Of a stretch of DNA of 64,000 nucleotides, positions 18,254-27,661 are shown one piece after another (positions within the stretch are counted from its first letter, which is position 1; each line of letters opens with the position of its first letter). The stretch lies in the NCBI RefSeq assembly GCF_017876535.1, contig NZ_JAGIOF010000001.1, forward strand, positions 2,418,001-2,482,000, read 5' to 3'. The notes under the pieces are model-generated. The model made no database searches and was not told the DNA's origin. It saw only the letters and a program-made list of their open reading frames with translations. A program made the position numbers and the translations under genes. This DNA comes from Paeniglutamicibacter kerguelensis. Lineage in GTDB: Bacteria > Actinomycetota > Actinomycetes > Actinomycetales > Micrococcaceae.

Positions 18254-19119
18254 GGCCGTGGGCGGCCGGGGCCGGAGGCCGCCAGCGCGGCTTCCCAGGC
18301 GGCGATCATGCCCGCCGGGGTGGGCAGGTCCGCGACGGCTGCGGGCGTGAATCCGCGCTCGCGCAGGCGCGCCGCGGTGCTGTCCCCGATGGCGATGAGA
18401 TCCAGTGCGGCATCCGGCGCGGGCGCCACGGCCAGGAACCTGTCCACCGTGCTCGGGGAGGTGAAGAAGACCGCATCGATGTCGGGCAGGCTCGCGGCCA
18501 GCTCGTCGATGTGTAGCCGTCGGCCGCCGGGCGGCAGGTCCGTTGCGGGTGCGCCCGCGGGGGAAACCAGTGCACGGGCCGGATCCGCGGGCGCGGCAAC
18601 GGTGTTGTAGGCAACCACGATGTGCGCGTCCCACCCGTGGGCGGCGAAGCCGGTGCGCAGCGTGGCGGAGGCGATGTCCGCCTGCGGCATGAACACGCTC
18701 GCCGGGCTGGCGCGCAGGGCGTCCCATTCGGCGAGCATGCCGCGGGCCGAGTGGTCGGCCTCCGGCATGAAATCGACGGAGGCCCCCAACTTCAGCACGG
18801 CCCGCGCCGTCGCCTCGCCGACGACGGCGATGCGGGTGGCGGACGGGACGGCCAGCTCCAGGCCCATGGCCTTCGCGCGCAGGGCCAGCGCGGTGAGCGT
18901 GTTGACGGACGTGAAAACGCACCAATCGAACCCGCCGGCCAGCAGCCGGCGCAGGCCGGCATCGAGTTCCGCGGTGTCGGCGGGCAGCTCGAAGTCGATG
19001 AGCTGGCACAGCGCGGTGCGCGCCCCGCGTTCGCGCAGCGCGGCGATCGTGGCGGAGGCCCGATCGGCGCTGCGCAGCAGCAGGGCGGTGCGCCCCGCCA
19101 ACACCCCGGAAATGGACAT
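18241..19119 (-). CDS. hemD: Uroporphyrinogen-III synthase
   Basis: 292-residue HemD-type protein that cyclises hydroxymethylbilane. HemD sequences are poorly conserved; support comes from CVFTSVNTLTAL near residue 75, VGEATARAVLKLG, VFFTSPSTVDRFL and IAIGDSTAARLRERGF near the C-terminus, plus its place right after hemC. ATG at 19119 lies 5 bases past the hemC stop. A longer open frame reaching 19884 runs through hemC and is not used. Confidence 0.92.
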   Translation of the reverse strand: MSISGVLAGRTALLLRSADRASATIAALRERGARTALCQLIDFELPADTAELDAGLRRLLAGGFDWCVFTSVNTLTALALRAKAMGLELAVPSATRIAVVGEATARAVLKLGASVDFMPEADHSARGMLAEWDALRASPASVFMPQADIASATLRTGFAAHGWDAHIVVAYNTVAAPADPARALVSPAGAPATDLPPGGRRLHIDELAASLPDIDAVFFTSPSTVDRFLAVAPAPDAALDLIAIGDSTAARLRERGFTPAAVADLPTPAGMIAAWEAALAASGPGRPRPTRT

Positions 19120-19124
19120 GGCCG

Positions 19125-20099
19125 CTAGAGCCCCGCCAACGCGGCCGCGCCCTCGCGCAGCAGCAGCTCGGCCAACGCCACGCCCAGGGCAATGGCCCCG
19201 TCGACGGTGAGCGTTTGCGTGGTGGCGGTCCGGCGCATGGTGTCGGTGCCGTCGGGGCGGCAGGCCACCGAATCGAGCACCAGCGTGTCCTCGAACACGC
19301 GGGCCAGCGCACCGATGGGCGCGGCGCAGCCGGCCTCCAGGCGGGCCAGCAGCGCGCGTTCGGCGGTGACGGCCAGGCGCGTGTCGTGGTCGTCGAGCTT
19401 CTCCAGCGCCGCGTCGACCGCCGCGTTCGAACTGCCCGCCGCGCGCACCTCGACCGCGAGCGACCCCTGTCCCGGGGCCGGGAGCATGATCTCCGGGTCC
19501 AGGTACTCGGTGATGTGGGATTCGAGGCCCAGGCGTTCCAGGCCGGCCGCGGCCAGGATGACCGCGTCCAGGTCGCCCTGGTTGGTGCGGCCCACTCCCC
19601 CGTCGTCGGCCTGCGCGGGCGAGCCCTTGACCCGGCCCAGCCGGGTGCCGACGTTGCCGCGGATGTCGACGATCTTCAAATCCGGGCGGAAGGCCAGCAG
19701 CTGGGCCGCACGGCGCGGGGATCCGGTGCCGACGGTTGCACCCTCGGGCAGCTCGGCCAGGAAGAGCCCGTCGCGGGCACACAGGGCGTCGCGCACGTCG
19801 GCGCGCTTCGGGGTCGCCGCGATGACCAGGCCCTCGGGCTGGGTCGTGGGCAGGTCCTTGAGCGAGTGCACGGCCAGGTCGCATTCGCCGGACAGCAGCG
19901 CCTGGCGCAGCGCCGCGGCGAACACGCCGGTGCCGCCGAGCTGCGAGAGCGGCCCGGTGGTCACGTCGCCCTCGGTCTTGACCAGGACGGTTTCGATCTC
20001 GATACCGGCCAGCTCCGCGAGCTCCGCGGCCACGTGCCCGGTCTGGGTGGTGGCCAGGGCGGAGCCGCGCGTGCCGATCCGGAAGGGTGCCTGGGTCAT
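19125..20099 (-). CDS. hemC: Porphobilinogen deaminase (hydroxymethylbilane synthase)
   Basis: 324-residue enzyme joining four porphobilinogens into hydroxymethylbilane. RIGTRGSALA opens the protein, HSLKDLPT, GTGSPRRAAQLL and DIRGNVGTRL follow. The dipyrromethane cofactor cysteine is in LEAGCAAPIGA. ATG at 20099 overlaps the hemH stop by four bases (ATGA). One insertion-like stretch (KGSPAQADDGG, about residue 155) follows the DIRGN motif. Confidence 0.97.
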   Translation of the reverse strand: MTQAPFRIGTRGSALATTQTGHVAAELAELAGIEIETVLVKTEGDVTTGPLSQLGGTGVFAAALRQALLSGECDLAVHSLKDLPTTQPEGLVIAATPKRADVRDALCARDGLFLAELPEGATVGTGSPRRAAQLLAFRPDLKIVDIRGNVGTRLGRVKGSPAQADDGGVGRTNQGDLDAVILAAAGLERLGLESHITEYLDPEIMLPAPGQGSLAVEVRAAGSSNAAVDAALEKLDDHDTRLAVTAERALLARLEAGCAAPIGALARVFEDTLVLDSVACRPDGTDTMRRTATTQTLTVDGAIALGVALAELLLREGAAALAGL

Positions 20100-21301
20100 G
20101 GCGACGGCACCCCGACCTCGGAGTCGACGGCGGCGATGGTGGGCTTGACGGTGCCGTCGCGCATCACCTTGGCGCAGCAGTTGGGTCGGCAGACGTCGAA
20201 CCACGGCCCGAGCGCGGCGACCGAGTCGCGGCCGGACTTCAGCGCGTTTCCGTCTGCACCTGCAACACGCTCGCTGACCAGGTCGATCATGCCGGAGACG
20301 AACTTGGCGTGGGTTCCGGGGGTCGGCACGCGGTGGAAGGCTAGGCCGAGCTCGGCGCAGGTGTCCTTCGCCTCGGTGTCCAGATCCCAGAGGACCTCCA
20401 TGTGGTCGGAGACGAAGCCGATGGGCACCACCACGACGCCGGCAACGCCGGCTTCCTTGTACTCCTCCAGGGCGTCGTTGATGTCCGGCTCGAGCCACGG
20501 GATGTGAGGGGCGCCGGAGCGCGACTGGAAGACCAACGTGTGCTCCAGGCCGGCAGCGGCGGGCACACCGGCGAGGATCGCGTCGGCGACGGCCAGGTGC
20601 TGGGCCGTGTACAGGTCGGTGTCCAGCTTTGCGACGAGGTCGCGCGGGCCCGCCGCCTCGGCATCCGAGGTCGGGATGGAGTGGGTGACGAAGACGACCT
20701 TGATCTCGCCGTCCGGGTTTCCGGCCTGCGCCAGCTGCGCACGCACCTCGGCCAGCGAGTCCGCCAGGCCTTCCATGAACGGGGCGACGAACGCGGGGGT
20801 GTCGAAGTACTGGCGCACCTTGTCCACCTCGAGCTTGCCCTCGAGGCCGGTGTCGCGCAGGGCCTCGCCGAGGTCCTCGCGGTACTGGCGGCAGCTCGAG
20901 TAGCCGGAGTAGGCGCTGGTGGAGATCATGAGCACCTTGCGGTGCCCCTCGGCGTACATCCGCTCGACGGTTTCCGGGATGTACGGCGCCCAGTTGCGGT
21001 TGCCCCAGTAGACCGGCAGATCGATGCCGCGTGCGACGAGCTCGGCCTCGAGGGCGGCCTTCAGCGCGCGGTTCTGCGCGTTGATCGGCGAAACGCCACC
21101 GTTTTTGCGGTAGTGGTGGGACACCTCCTCGAGGCGTTCGTCCGGGATGCCGCGGCCGGCGGTGACGTTGCGCAGGAACGGGATCACGTCGTCCTGCCCC
21201 TCCGGACCGCCGAAGGATGCCAGCAGGATCGCGTCGTAGGCCTTGGGTGCCATGACGCCGTTTTCGTCGTAGCCGACGCGCGGGTCGAAGGCCTGGCTCA
21301 T
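20096..21301 (-). CDS. hemH: Coproporphyrin ferrochelatase
   Basis: 401-residue HemH/CpfC that inserts iron into coproporphyrin III in the actinobacterial pathway. LLASFGGPEG near residue 26, YWGNRNWAPYI, TSAYSGYSSCRQY, VTHSIPTSD (catalytic histidine) and GFVSDHMEVLWDLD are present. The C-terminus carries WFDVCRPNCC, which with the cysteine in SSCRQY could ligate the [2Fe-2S] cluster known in actinobacterial ferrochelatases; that ligand assignment is inference. ATG at 21301 overlaps the hemQ stop (ATGA), and its own stop overlaps hemC. Confidence 0.96.
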   Translation of the reverse strand: MSQAFDPRVGYDENGVMAPKAYDAILLASFGGPEGQDDVIPFLRNVTAGRGIPDERLEEVSHHYRKNGGVSPINAQNRALKAALEAELVARGIDLPVYWGNRNWAPYIPETVERMYAEGHRKVLMISTSAYSGYSSCRQYREDLGEALRDTGLEGKLEVDKVRQYFDTPAFVAPFMEGLADSLAEVRAQLAQAGNPDGEIKVVFVTHSIPTSDAEAAGPRDLVAKLDTDLYTAQHLAVADAILAGVPAAAGLEHTLVFQSRSGAPHIPWLEPDINDALEEYKEAGVAGVVVVPIGFVSDHMEVLWDLDTEAKDTCAELGLAFHRVPTPGTHAKFVSGMIDLVSERVAGADGNALKSGRDSVAALGPWFDVCRPNCCAKVMRDGTVKPTIAAVDSEVGVPSP

Positions 21302-22008
21302 CGCAGGACCTCGGCGACCTCGGCGGTGGAGACGCGGCGTCCGGTGTAGAACGGGGTTTCCTCGCGCACGTGGTTGCGGGCCTCGGTGTAGCGCAGGTGG
21401 CGCATCATGTCGACGAGGTCGATCATGTCCGGCGCCTCCAGACAGATCTGCCATTCGTAGTCGCTGAAGGAGAAGGCGGCGACGGTGTTGGCCAGCACCA
21501 TCGGGAACTCGCGGCCCAGGATGCCGTGGTCGCGCAGCATCTTGCCGCGGTCCTTCGGGTCAAGCAGGTACCAGTCGTTGGTGCGCACGAACGGGTAGAC
21601 GGTCATCCAGGCCTCGGGGGCTACGCCGCGGGCGAACGCCGGCGAGTGGTCCTTGGCGAACTCGGCCTCGCGGTGCACGCCCATGGTCGAGTAGACGATC
21701 GAGGTCTCGGCGAACAGGAACGAGCGGCGGATCTTGCGCAGCGCGGCCTGCAGGGACTCGGCGGTGGCGCCGTGCATCCAGATCATCACGTCGGCATCCT
21801 CGCGCATGCCCGAGACGTCGTAGGTGCCGCGCACGGTCACGCCCTCGGCGGCGAGTTCCTCGACAAGCGCGTCGAAGGCCTCGACGCCCTCGGTTCGGTC
21901 CAGGTCGGAGTCGCGCTTGAAGATGGTCCACAGGGTGTAGTACATCGTGGCGTCGCCCGCTGCCTCGCGGTCGCGGATCACTGGCGAATGGCTTTCAACT
22001 GCACTCAT
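21298..22008 (-). CDS. hemQ: Coproheme decarboxylase HemQ
   Basis: 236-residue chlorite-dismutase-family protein that decarboxylates two propionates of coproheme to make heme b. TIFKRDSDL, MREDADVMIWMHG, ETSIVYSTMGVHREAEF and YPFVRTNDWYLLD fit the actinobacterial HemQ pattern rather than true chlorite dismutase. Its placement directly before ferrochelatase supports the coproporphyrin-dependent route. A short Shine-Dalgarno AGAAGAA precedes the ATG. Confidence 0.96.
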   Translation of the reverse strand: MSAVESHSPVIRDREAAGDATMYYTLWTIFKRDSDLDRTEGVEAFDALVEELAAEGVTVRGTYDVSGMREDADVMIWMHGATAESLQAALRKIRRSFLFAETSIVYSTMGVHREAEFAKDHSPAFARGVAPEAWMTVYPFVRTNDWYLLDPKDRGKMLRDHGILGREFPMVLANTVAAFSFSDYEWQICLEAPDMIDLVDMMRHLRYTEARNHVREETPFYTGRRVSTAEVAEVLR

Positions 22009-22068
22009 GATGATTCTTCTGCTTTCTCTGCGGTTCTTCGCGCGTGAAGGCGAAGAGGCTGTTTCTTC

Positions 22069-22098
22069 TCTGGTGTGAAGGTCTGGTGTGAAAGTCTG
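22069..22098. repeat. 13-base tandem repeat in the cgoX-hemQ spacer
   Basis: TCTGGTGTGAAGG at 22069-22081 is followed by TCTGGTGTGAAAG at 22082-22094 and a partial TCTG. It lies in a 123-base spacer inside the heme operon. Confidence 0.6.
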
Positions 22099-22131
22099 TT
22101 GAGATCCGGCGGCCCGCCCGGACCCCCGTTG

Positions 22132-23772
22132 CTAGCTGGCGCTGATGCGCAGGCGCCTGCGGGTGTCGGCCACCACGGCCGCCAACCCGGTCCCGGAGAG
22201 CCAGGCGCCGACGACCTCGAGTCCCGGGGTGGCATTCGTGCGTTCGCGGATCGCCGCGACCCGGGCGGCATGCCCGGTCGTCGCAAACGGCAGCGCGCCC
22301 GCATAGCGCACCACGTCGAAGCCCAGCACGTCGCCGGCGGTGATTTCCAGGCCCAGCAGGGTGGAGGCGTCCGCAAGCGCCGCGGTCCGCAGCGACGCAT
22401 CGTCCGCGTTGGCCAGCGACCCGGCCACGTCGTTGAGCCGGCCGTAGGACAGGCGCAGCACGTGGGATCCGGGTCCGGATTCGTCGCCCAGCCACTGCCA
22501 CTTGGCAGTGCCGTGGGTCAGCGCCTTCGCCCCGACGGTGTCCACGGTCGGCGCGACCAACACGCCGGTGCCGCGCGGGGCGTCGTCGAGTTCGGGCTTG
22601 TCGATGACGAGGGTCACCAGCGAGATGCCGGCGCCCGGGGCCGGGCGGTAGCCGGCAAATCCGGGGTCGATGCCGACCAGCAGGTCGGTGGCGATCTCGC
22701 CGGGGGTCGCGATGACCACGCGGGAGAAGCATGCGGGTTCGGCCGCGGCCGGCTGGGAGCCGCCCTCGGTCCCGGCCTCGGTGCCGCCGGCCAGGCGGAG
22801 CTCGAAGGCCTGGTCCGGATTGCCGGTCCCGGCTTGGTGGTGCACCGAGGCGACGGCCGTTCCGGGCAGCAGCACGACGTTCGCGGCGCGCAAGTCCTTC
22901 AGCAGAGCCGCGGTGAGCCTGTTCATGCCGCCGGCGATCGAGGCGACCGCGGAGCCGGCCGGGGCCGCGGCGCGCATGGCCGCCACGGCCTTGGCCAGCG
23001 AACCGTGCTTGAGCACCGCCGCGCGCAGGCCCGGGGCGACCGCGTCGACGTCAAGGGTGTCCGGGTCGGCCGAGTGCACGCCGGAGACCACGGGAGTGAC
23101 AAGATTTTCCAGCACCGCGGTTCCCATCCGTGAGCGCACCAGCGCACCGAGGGACAGTTCACCCTCGAGCAGTTTCTTTGACACCGGGGTGATCAGGTCG
23201 GCCGCCGCACGCAGGGCGCCGGCGCGACCCACGGCGCTGCGCACCTCTTCGGCCCACGGGTCGCCGGGGATGCCCAGGATGCCGGTGGCCGGCAGCGGCT
23301 GGGCCGCGGATTCGCTGCCGCGCTTGAGGTACAGCCAGGCGCCGCCGGGGGCCGGGGTGACGATGTCGTCGCCCAGCCCGAGCTCAACCAGCAGGTCGGC
23401 CACGGCGGTGGAGCGGGTGGCGAAGGATTCGGCGCCGGCGTCGAGCACCAGGCCCGCGACCTCGTGGGCGCGCACGCAGCCGCCGAACTCCGCGGAAGCC
23501 TCGTAGACCGTGACCGAGTGACCGCTCATTGCAAGTTCGCGGGCCGCAACCAGGCCGGAGATGCCGCCGCCGATGACGGCCGCACGCGGCCCGGCCGGGG
23601 CCTTGGCCTCGGCGGAGCGCTGTTCGCCCGCACGTGCGCGTTGCAGCAAGCGCATGGCGTGGGCCGCGGCGTTGGAGGCCACGGGCGCACGCTTGGCCTT
23701 GGGCGCCGCGCCGGGTTCCTGGCTCGCCGGTGCGGCGTTGGAGGCGGGCTGCTCTGGTGCGTTTGACTGCAT
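22132..23772 (-). CDS. cgoX: Coproporphyrinogen III oxidase (HemG/HemY type)
   Basis: 546-residue FAD-dependent oxidase converting coproporphyrinogen III to coproporphyrin III. After an 80-residue Ala/Pro-rich N-terminal extension the FAD-binding Rossmann motif VIGGGISGLVAARELA begins near residue 92, followed by YEASAEFGGCVR and LDAGAESFATR. The C-terminus has a second FAD motif region GLEVVGAWLSGTGLAAVV. The long N-terminal extension is beyond the usual family length (about 470). ATG at 23772 has AGGAAGAG upstream. Confidence 0.93.
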   Translation of the reverse strand: MQSNAPEQPASNAAPASQEPGAAPKAKRAPVASNAAAHAMRLLQRARAGEQRSAEAKAPAGPRAAVIGGGISGLVAARELAMSGHSVTVYEASAEFGGCVRAHEVAGLVLDAGAESFATRSTAVADLLVELGLGDDIVTPAPGGAWLYLKRGSESAAQPLPATGILGIPGDPWAEEVRSAVGRAGALRAAADLITPVSKKLLEGELSLGALVRSRMGTAVLENLVTPVVSGVHSADPDTLDVDAVAPGLRAAVLKHGSLAKAVAAMRAAAPAGSAVASIAGGMNRLTAALLKDLRAANVVLLPGTAVASVHHQAGTGNPDQAFELRLAGGTEAGTEGGSQPAAAEPACFSRVVIATPGEIATDLLVGIDPGFAGYRPAPGAGISLVTLVIDKPELDDAPRGTGVLVAPTVDTVGAKALTHGTAKWQWLGDESGPGSHVLRLSYGRLNDVAGSLANADDASLRTAALADASTLLGLEITAGDVLGFDVVRYAGALPFATTGHAARVAAIRERTNATPGLEVVGAWLSGTGLAAVVADTRRRLRISAS

Positions 23773-23801
23773 GATCTCTTCCTGGAGACGGGGGTGCCCC
23801 G

Positions 23802-23870
23802 CCGCCTTCCCGCCCCGTCCCCGCGTTGCCCAAGGGCGTCGCTGTGGGTTTTTCGGGGCGGGGAAGGCGG
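23802..23870 (-). terminator. Attenuator-like hairpin between hemE and cgoX
   Basis: CCGCCTTCCCGCCCCG (23802-23817) pairs with CGGGGCGGGGAAGGCGG (23854-23870) with one bulged G. It sits between hemE and cgoX on the transcribed strand. No T-run, so partial read-through is expected. Confidence 0.5.
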
Positions 23871-23890
23871 ATGCGGGCTGTGTTTCTAGC

Positions 23891-24967
23891 TTAACGCGCG
23901 ATCGGTGCGATCGAGTGGATGAGTTCCACCACACGGGTCAGCGTCTCCGGGTTGGTGTCCGGCGGCACGCCGTGGCCGAGGTTCGCCACGTGGCCCGGGG
24001 CGTTGTCGCCGGCGGCGAGCACCTGGCGCACGTGCGTCTCGAGCACCTCCCACGGGGCCTCGAGCAGCGCGGGGTCGATGTTGCCCTGCAGCGGGATGTC
24101 CCCGCCCAGGCGGCGGTTGGCCTCGTCCAGCGGCAGGCGGTAGTCGACGCCCATGACGTCGACGCCCACGTTGCGCATGGCGCCGAGCAGCTCGGAGGTG
24201 CCGGTGCCGAAGTGCACCAGCGGCACGTCAAGGTCGCGCACGTGGTCAAGGGCACGGGCGGAGGAAGGGGCCACGAAGTTGGTGTAGTCCGCCAGCGAGA
24301 GCGATCCGGCCCAGGAGTCGAAGAGCTGCCCGGCGGAGGCGCCGGCCTCGATCTGCGCGCGCAGGAACGCGCCGGAGGCATCGGCCGCCCAGTTGGCCAG
24401 CTCCTCCCAGACGCCCGGCTCCGCGTGCATCATGGTGCGCGGGCCCAGGTGGTCGCGGGACGGACGCCCCTCGACCATGTAGGCGGCGACCGTGAACGGG
24501 GCCCCGGCGAAGCCGATCAGCGGGGTGTTGCCCAGCTGCTCGACGGTCATGGAGACGGCCTCGCGGATCGGATCAAGCGCGGCGTCGTCCATCTTCGGCA
24601 GCGCGCGCACGTCGGCGGCGGTGCGCACCGGCGTGGCTAGCACCGGGCCGACGCCCGGGACGATGTCGACCTCGACGCCCGCAAGCTTCAGCGGGATGAC
24701 GATGTCGGAGAAGAAGATTCCGGCGTCGACGCCGTGGCGGCGCACCGGCTGCAGGGTGATTTCGGACGCCATGTCCGGGCGCAGGCACGATTCGAGCATT
24801 TGCGTGCCCTCGCGCAGCTTGCGGTATTCGGGCAGCGAGCGGCCGGCCTGGCGCATAAACCATACGGGGCGGCGGCTTGGGGTCTTGCCCCGGTAGGCGG
24901 AAATCAACGGCGAATCGGCGGTGCGACCGTCCATCATCGGGTGGTTCTGGCTCAACGTCATATTCAT
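23891..24967 (-). CDS. hemE: Uroporphyrinogen decarboxylase
   Basis: 358-residue enzyme removing four acetate carboxyls from uroporphyrinogen III. Signature RRPVWFMRQAGRSLPEYR near residue 30, IFFSDIVIP, GFAGAPFTVAAYMVEG and HFGTGTSELL match the family. First gene of the minus-strand operon. The start is uncertain between ATG at 24967 and ATG at 24961; neither has a clear Shine-Dalgarno. A 129-base region divides it from divergent hemA. Confidence 0.96.
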   Translation of the reverse strand: MNMTLSQNHPMMDGRTADSPLISAYRGKTPSRRPVWFMRQAGRSLPEYRKLREGTQMLESCLRPDMASEITLQPVRRHGVDAGIFFSDIVIPLKLAGVEVDIVPGVGPVLATPVRTAADVRALPKMDDAALDPIREAVSMTVEQLGNTPLIGFAGAPFTVAAYMVEGRPSRDHLGPRTMMHAEPGVWEELANWAADASGAFLRAQIEAGASAGQLFDSWAGSLSLADYTNFVAPSSARALDHVRDLDVPLVHFGTGTSELLGAMRNVGVDVMGVDYRLPLDEANRRLGGDIPLQGNIDPALLEAPWEVLETHVRQVLAAGDNAPGHVANLGHGVPPDTNPETLTRVVELIHSIAPIAR

Positions 24968-25085
24968 GATTGTGCCAAGTTGTTGCGCCGAACTGTAATC
25001 CGCACGCCCCGGGCGAACAAACACGCCGGCCACCGAACTTAAACCATCCAACGTGTTGTTTTCTACAGGAGGTAGAAGGGCTATC

Positions 25086-25307
25086 ATGGGAACACTGTGG
25101 TTTTACTATCTCTCGTTGCCTCCCATTCAGACATCGACCTCGAGACCGTGGCAAAGATCAGCGCCGACGCCTCCCAGGTCGCTTCCGTCGTGCTCGCTTC
25201 GGCCAGCCCCGTGGCCGGAGCCATCACCCTTGCCACCTGCAACCGCTATGAAATCTACTGCGAAGTGCCGCGTTCCGAAGACGTTCCCGCCGCCCGCTCC
25301 TCGGTGA
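25086..25307 (+). other. Out-of-frame upstream start overlapping hemA
   Basis: An ATG at 25086 with AGAAGGG 5 bases upstream opens a 73-codon frame that overlaps the hemA 5' end in another frame. The encoded sequence ([13 protein letters not shown]...) looks like a shadow of hemA. As a start signal it is stronger than the hemA GTG 11 bases later, so it may act as a decoy or control site. Confidence 0.3.
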
Positions 25308-26446
25308 TCACTCAGATCGCCGCCAGCACCGGGCTGAGTGAAGAGACCGTCTCGGGGGCGTTGATCTCCAAGACGGAGTCCGACGTCGTCTCACACCTCT
25401 TCTCCGTGGGCGCCGGCCTGGATTCGGCCGTCATCGGGGAACGCGAAATCGCCGGCCAGGTACGCCGCGCCCTGAACGAGGCGCAAGCCTCCGGCACCGC
25501 CACGGGTTCGCTGGTACGCCTCTTCCAGACCGCATCGCGCACCGCCAAGGAAGTCGGATCGCGCACCGCACTGGGTTCGCGCGGCCTCTCGGTTGTCTCC
25601 GTGGCCCTTGACCTGGCCACCGACCTGAGCGCCGACCCGGCGTGGGAGAACAAGAACATCGTCATCTTCGGCACCGGCGCCTACGCCGGGGCCACCATGT
25701 CGCTGCTGCGCGAGCGCAAGGCACACAACATTTCGGTATTCTCCGCCTCCGGCCGCGCCGAGGCATTCGTCTCGACCCGAGGAGGCACCGCCGTGGACGA
25801 GGAATCCCTCGAGGGAGCACTCGCGGCCGCCGACGTCCTGATCGGTTGCAGCGGCTCGGACCACCGCCTGATGCGCGAAGACATCGCGGCGCTGGACCGC
25901 GGGGACCGGGCACTGATCGCCATCGACCTGGCCCTGACCAACGACTTCGACCCAAGCCTCGGCCAGCTGCCCGGCGTGGATCTGGTCAACCTCGAGTCCG
26001 TGCGCATGGCGGCCCCCGACGAGCAGGCCCAGGCGCTGCACCAGGCACGCGAAATCGTGCAGGGAGCCACCCGGGCCTTTGCGCTCGAGCAGCGCGAACG
26101 TGCCGCCGACGCCGCAATCGTGGCACTGCGCAGGCACACCCAGTCCGTGCTCGAGGCCGAGGTCGAAAAGGTCCGCGCCCAGCACGGCTGCACGGCCGCG
26201 GCCGAAGAGGTCGAATTCGCGATGCGGCGCATGATGCGCCAGCTGCTGCACGTGCCGACCGTCCGCGCCCGCGAACTCGCGGCCGAGGGCCGTGCCGGTG
26301 ACTACATCGATGCCCTCGAGACCCTCTACGGCCTTGAGATCGAGTTGCCGGCAGCGCCCGCGTCCAAGGGCGTCTGCCCCGTCGCTGCCGCCGGGGAACC
26401 CGCCGCCGCGGAGCCCGCCGCCGAGCCTCTGCGCCAGGTCGGCTAG
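25097..26446 (+). CDS. hemA: Glutamyl-tRNA reductase
   Basis: 449-residue NADPH-dependent enzyme reducing glutamyl-tRNA to glutamate-1-semialdehyde, the entry and usual control point of the C5 pathway. Catalytic cysteine lies in [13 protein letters not shown] near residue 50; [19 protein letters not shown] and the Rossmann segment [13 protein letters not shown] follow. The C-terminus extends into an Ala/Pro-rich tail. GTG at 25097 gives the family N-terminus [10 protein letters not shown], but it has no close Shine-Dalgarno. Divergent from hemE and followed by a strong terminator. Confidence 0.96.
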   Translation: MVLLSLVASHSDIDLETVAKISADASQVASVVLASASPVAGAITLATCNRYEIYCEVPRSEDVPAARSSVITQIAASTGLSEETVSGALISKTESDVVSHLFSVGAGLDSAVIGEREIAGQVRRALNEAQASGTATGSLVRLFQTASRTAKEVGSRTALGSRGLSVVSVALDLATDLSADPAWENKNIVIFGTGAYAGATMSLLRERKAHNISVFSASGRAEAFVSTRGGTAVDEESLEGALAAADVLIGCSGSDHRLMREDIAALDRGDRALIAIDLALTNDFDPSLGQLPGVDLVNLESVRMAAPDEQAQALHQAREIVQGATRAFALEQRERAADAAIVALRRHTQSVLEAEVEKVRAQHGCTAAAEEVEFAMRRMMRQLLHVPTVRARELAAEGRAGDYIDALETLYGLEIELPAAPASKGVCPVAAAGEPAAAEPAAEPLRQVG

Positions 26447-26461
26447 ACACCCGCAGCACCT

Positions 26462-26517
26462 GCAAAGACACCGCGGGAGCCAACCCTTCATGAAGGTGGC
26501 TCCCGCGGTGTCTTTGC
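26462..26517 (+). terminator. Terminator after hemA
   Basis: Perfect 21-base inverted repeat (left arm 26462-26482, right arm 26497-26517) with a 14-base loop. The A-rich and T-rich ends allow function in both directions; the next gene converges on it. Confidence 0.8.
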
Positions 26518-26593
26518 GTTGACGCTTACCTTGCCTCGCCCGGCGAACGCCATGGCCGATGCCTGCCCTTGCGGGCTCCGGCACCTGCCTGCG

Positions 26594-27661
26594 TTACGCC
26601 CCCGCGGGCCGCTTGCCGGCCAGCAAGGCCGTCGCCGCCTGGTTCTGGGTGGAGGTGCACTTGCCCTGGTACCCGGCAATGTAGCCGTTGCCGTTGGAAA
26701 GCGTGCCGGTGCGCTTGGCACCCATCTTTTCGCTCATGCAGTCGGCCAGGTGCTCGATCCCGCGTCCGTCACGACGCGGATTGATGCTGTTGGCGTAGGC
26801 CGTCAGCTTTGCGAAGCCCGACGGGTAGACCTTGAACTGAAGGATGTGCGCGCATTCGTGCAGGGCGACAGCCTTGATGTTCGCCGCGTCCGGGTCGTTG
26901 TTGCCGACCCGGCTGAGCGTGATGCGACGCGGGATGGATTCCGCGTAGTACTCGCCCTTGACCTTGCTGACGCGTACGGGAATCGACGGGCAATACTTGG
27001 CGATGTTTTGCTGGACCTTCTTGGCCCATGCAGCGTCCGAATACGACTTCTTTCCCGCGCCGGCGGCCGCGCGCAGAGATGCGCCCTTGAGGTCCTTGGA
27101 GGCGACCCATCCGGTCCTCCCCTGATACTGGACCTGGACCCACTTGTTCTTGTTGGCCTTGGCGTTGGTGAGGGTCCCGACGGTGTAGTCACTGGGCAAT
27201 GTCGCAAGCGTCTTGCCCGCGGCCGCCTGGGAGCGAAGCTTCGTGCCGCGCGTGGTGGTGTAGTTCGCAGCGGCCACGCGCTTGAGCTGGTTGGATTTCA
27301 CCCACGCGCTCTTGCCGAAGAACTTGATTTGGGTGTGTCCCGAGGAAGACCTACCCGTGCCCCACACGGTGTATCCCTTGGACGCGGAACCGAGCTTGGC
27401 GCCGCTGCTTTTGCCGGTCCGCGGCGTGATGGAACCGGTCGTCACGAACCTCGGTTTTGATGCGGTGACCGAGTTTTTCCCGGAAAGTCGCACCTCGCCT
27501 GGCTCTATCGATTGCACGGCATCCTGCTCGGAACCCTGGGCGTCGCCGCTCATTTGTCGGGATATTTCCGGTGGGGTGGACAGTGCAATATTGTTTTGGA
27601 CTGCAAATGGAGCCGGTGAGAGCGCCAATAAACTCACAAGTGTAAGCAACAGAACTTTCAT
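26594..27661 (-). CDS. Secreted SH3-like / putative zinc metallopeptidase
   Basis: 355-residue exported protein. A signal peptide (residues 1-20, MKVLLLTLVSLLALSPAPFA) precedes two SH3b-like modules at roughly 70-200 (VWGTGRSS...WVKSNQLKRV and LRSQAAAG...GWVASKDLKG), which usually bind cell wall. The C-terminal domain has HECAHILQ (about 268) and GIEHLADC (about 302-309), resembling the HExxHxxQ...ExxADC pattern of neutral zinc metallopeptidases (YpfJ type). Peptidase activity is inferred. ATG at 27661 is used; an upstream in-frame start adds 18 residues before the signal peptide. The 5' part and promoter are clearly more AT-rich than their neighbours. Confidence 0.78.
   Translation of the reverse strand: MKVLLLTLVSLLALSPAPFAVQNNIALSTPPEISRQMSGDAQGSEQDAVQSIEPGEVRLSGKNSVTASKPRFVTTGSITPRTGKSSGAKLGSASKGYTVWGTGRSSSGHTQIKFFGKSAWVKSNQLKRVAAANYTTTRGTKLRSQAAAGKTLATLPSDYTVGTLTNAKANKNKWVQVQYQGRTGWVASKDLKGASLRAAAGAGKKSYSDAAWAKKVQQNIAKYCPSIPVRVSKVKGEYYAESIPRRITLSRVGNNDPDAANIKAVALHECAHILQFKVYPSGFAKLTAYANSINPRRDGRGIEHLADCMSEKMGAKRTGTLSNGNGYIAGYQGKCTSTQNQAATALLAGKRPAGA

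Noticed and set aside
18241..19884. Extended hemD frame into hemC
   Set aside because: The N-terminal 250 codons overlap hemC in another frame; HemD begins at ATG 19119.
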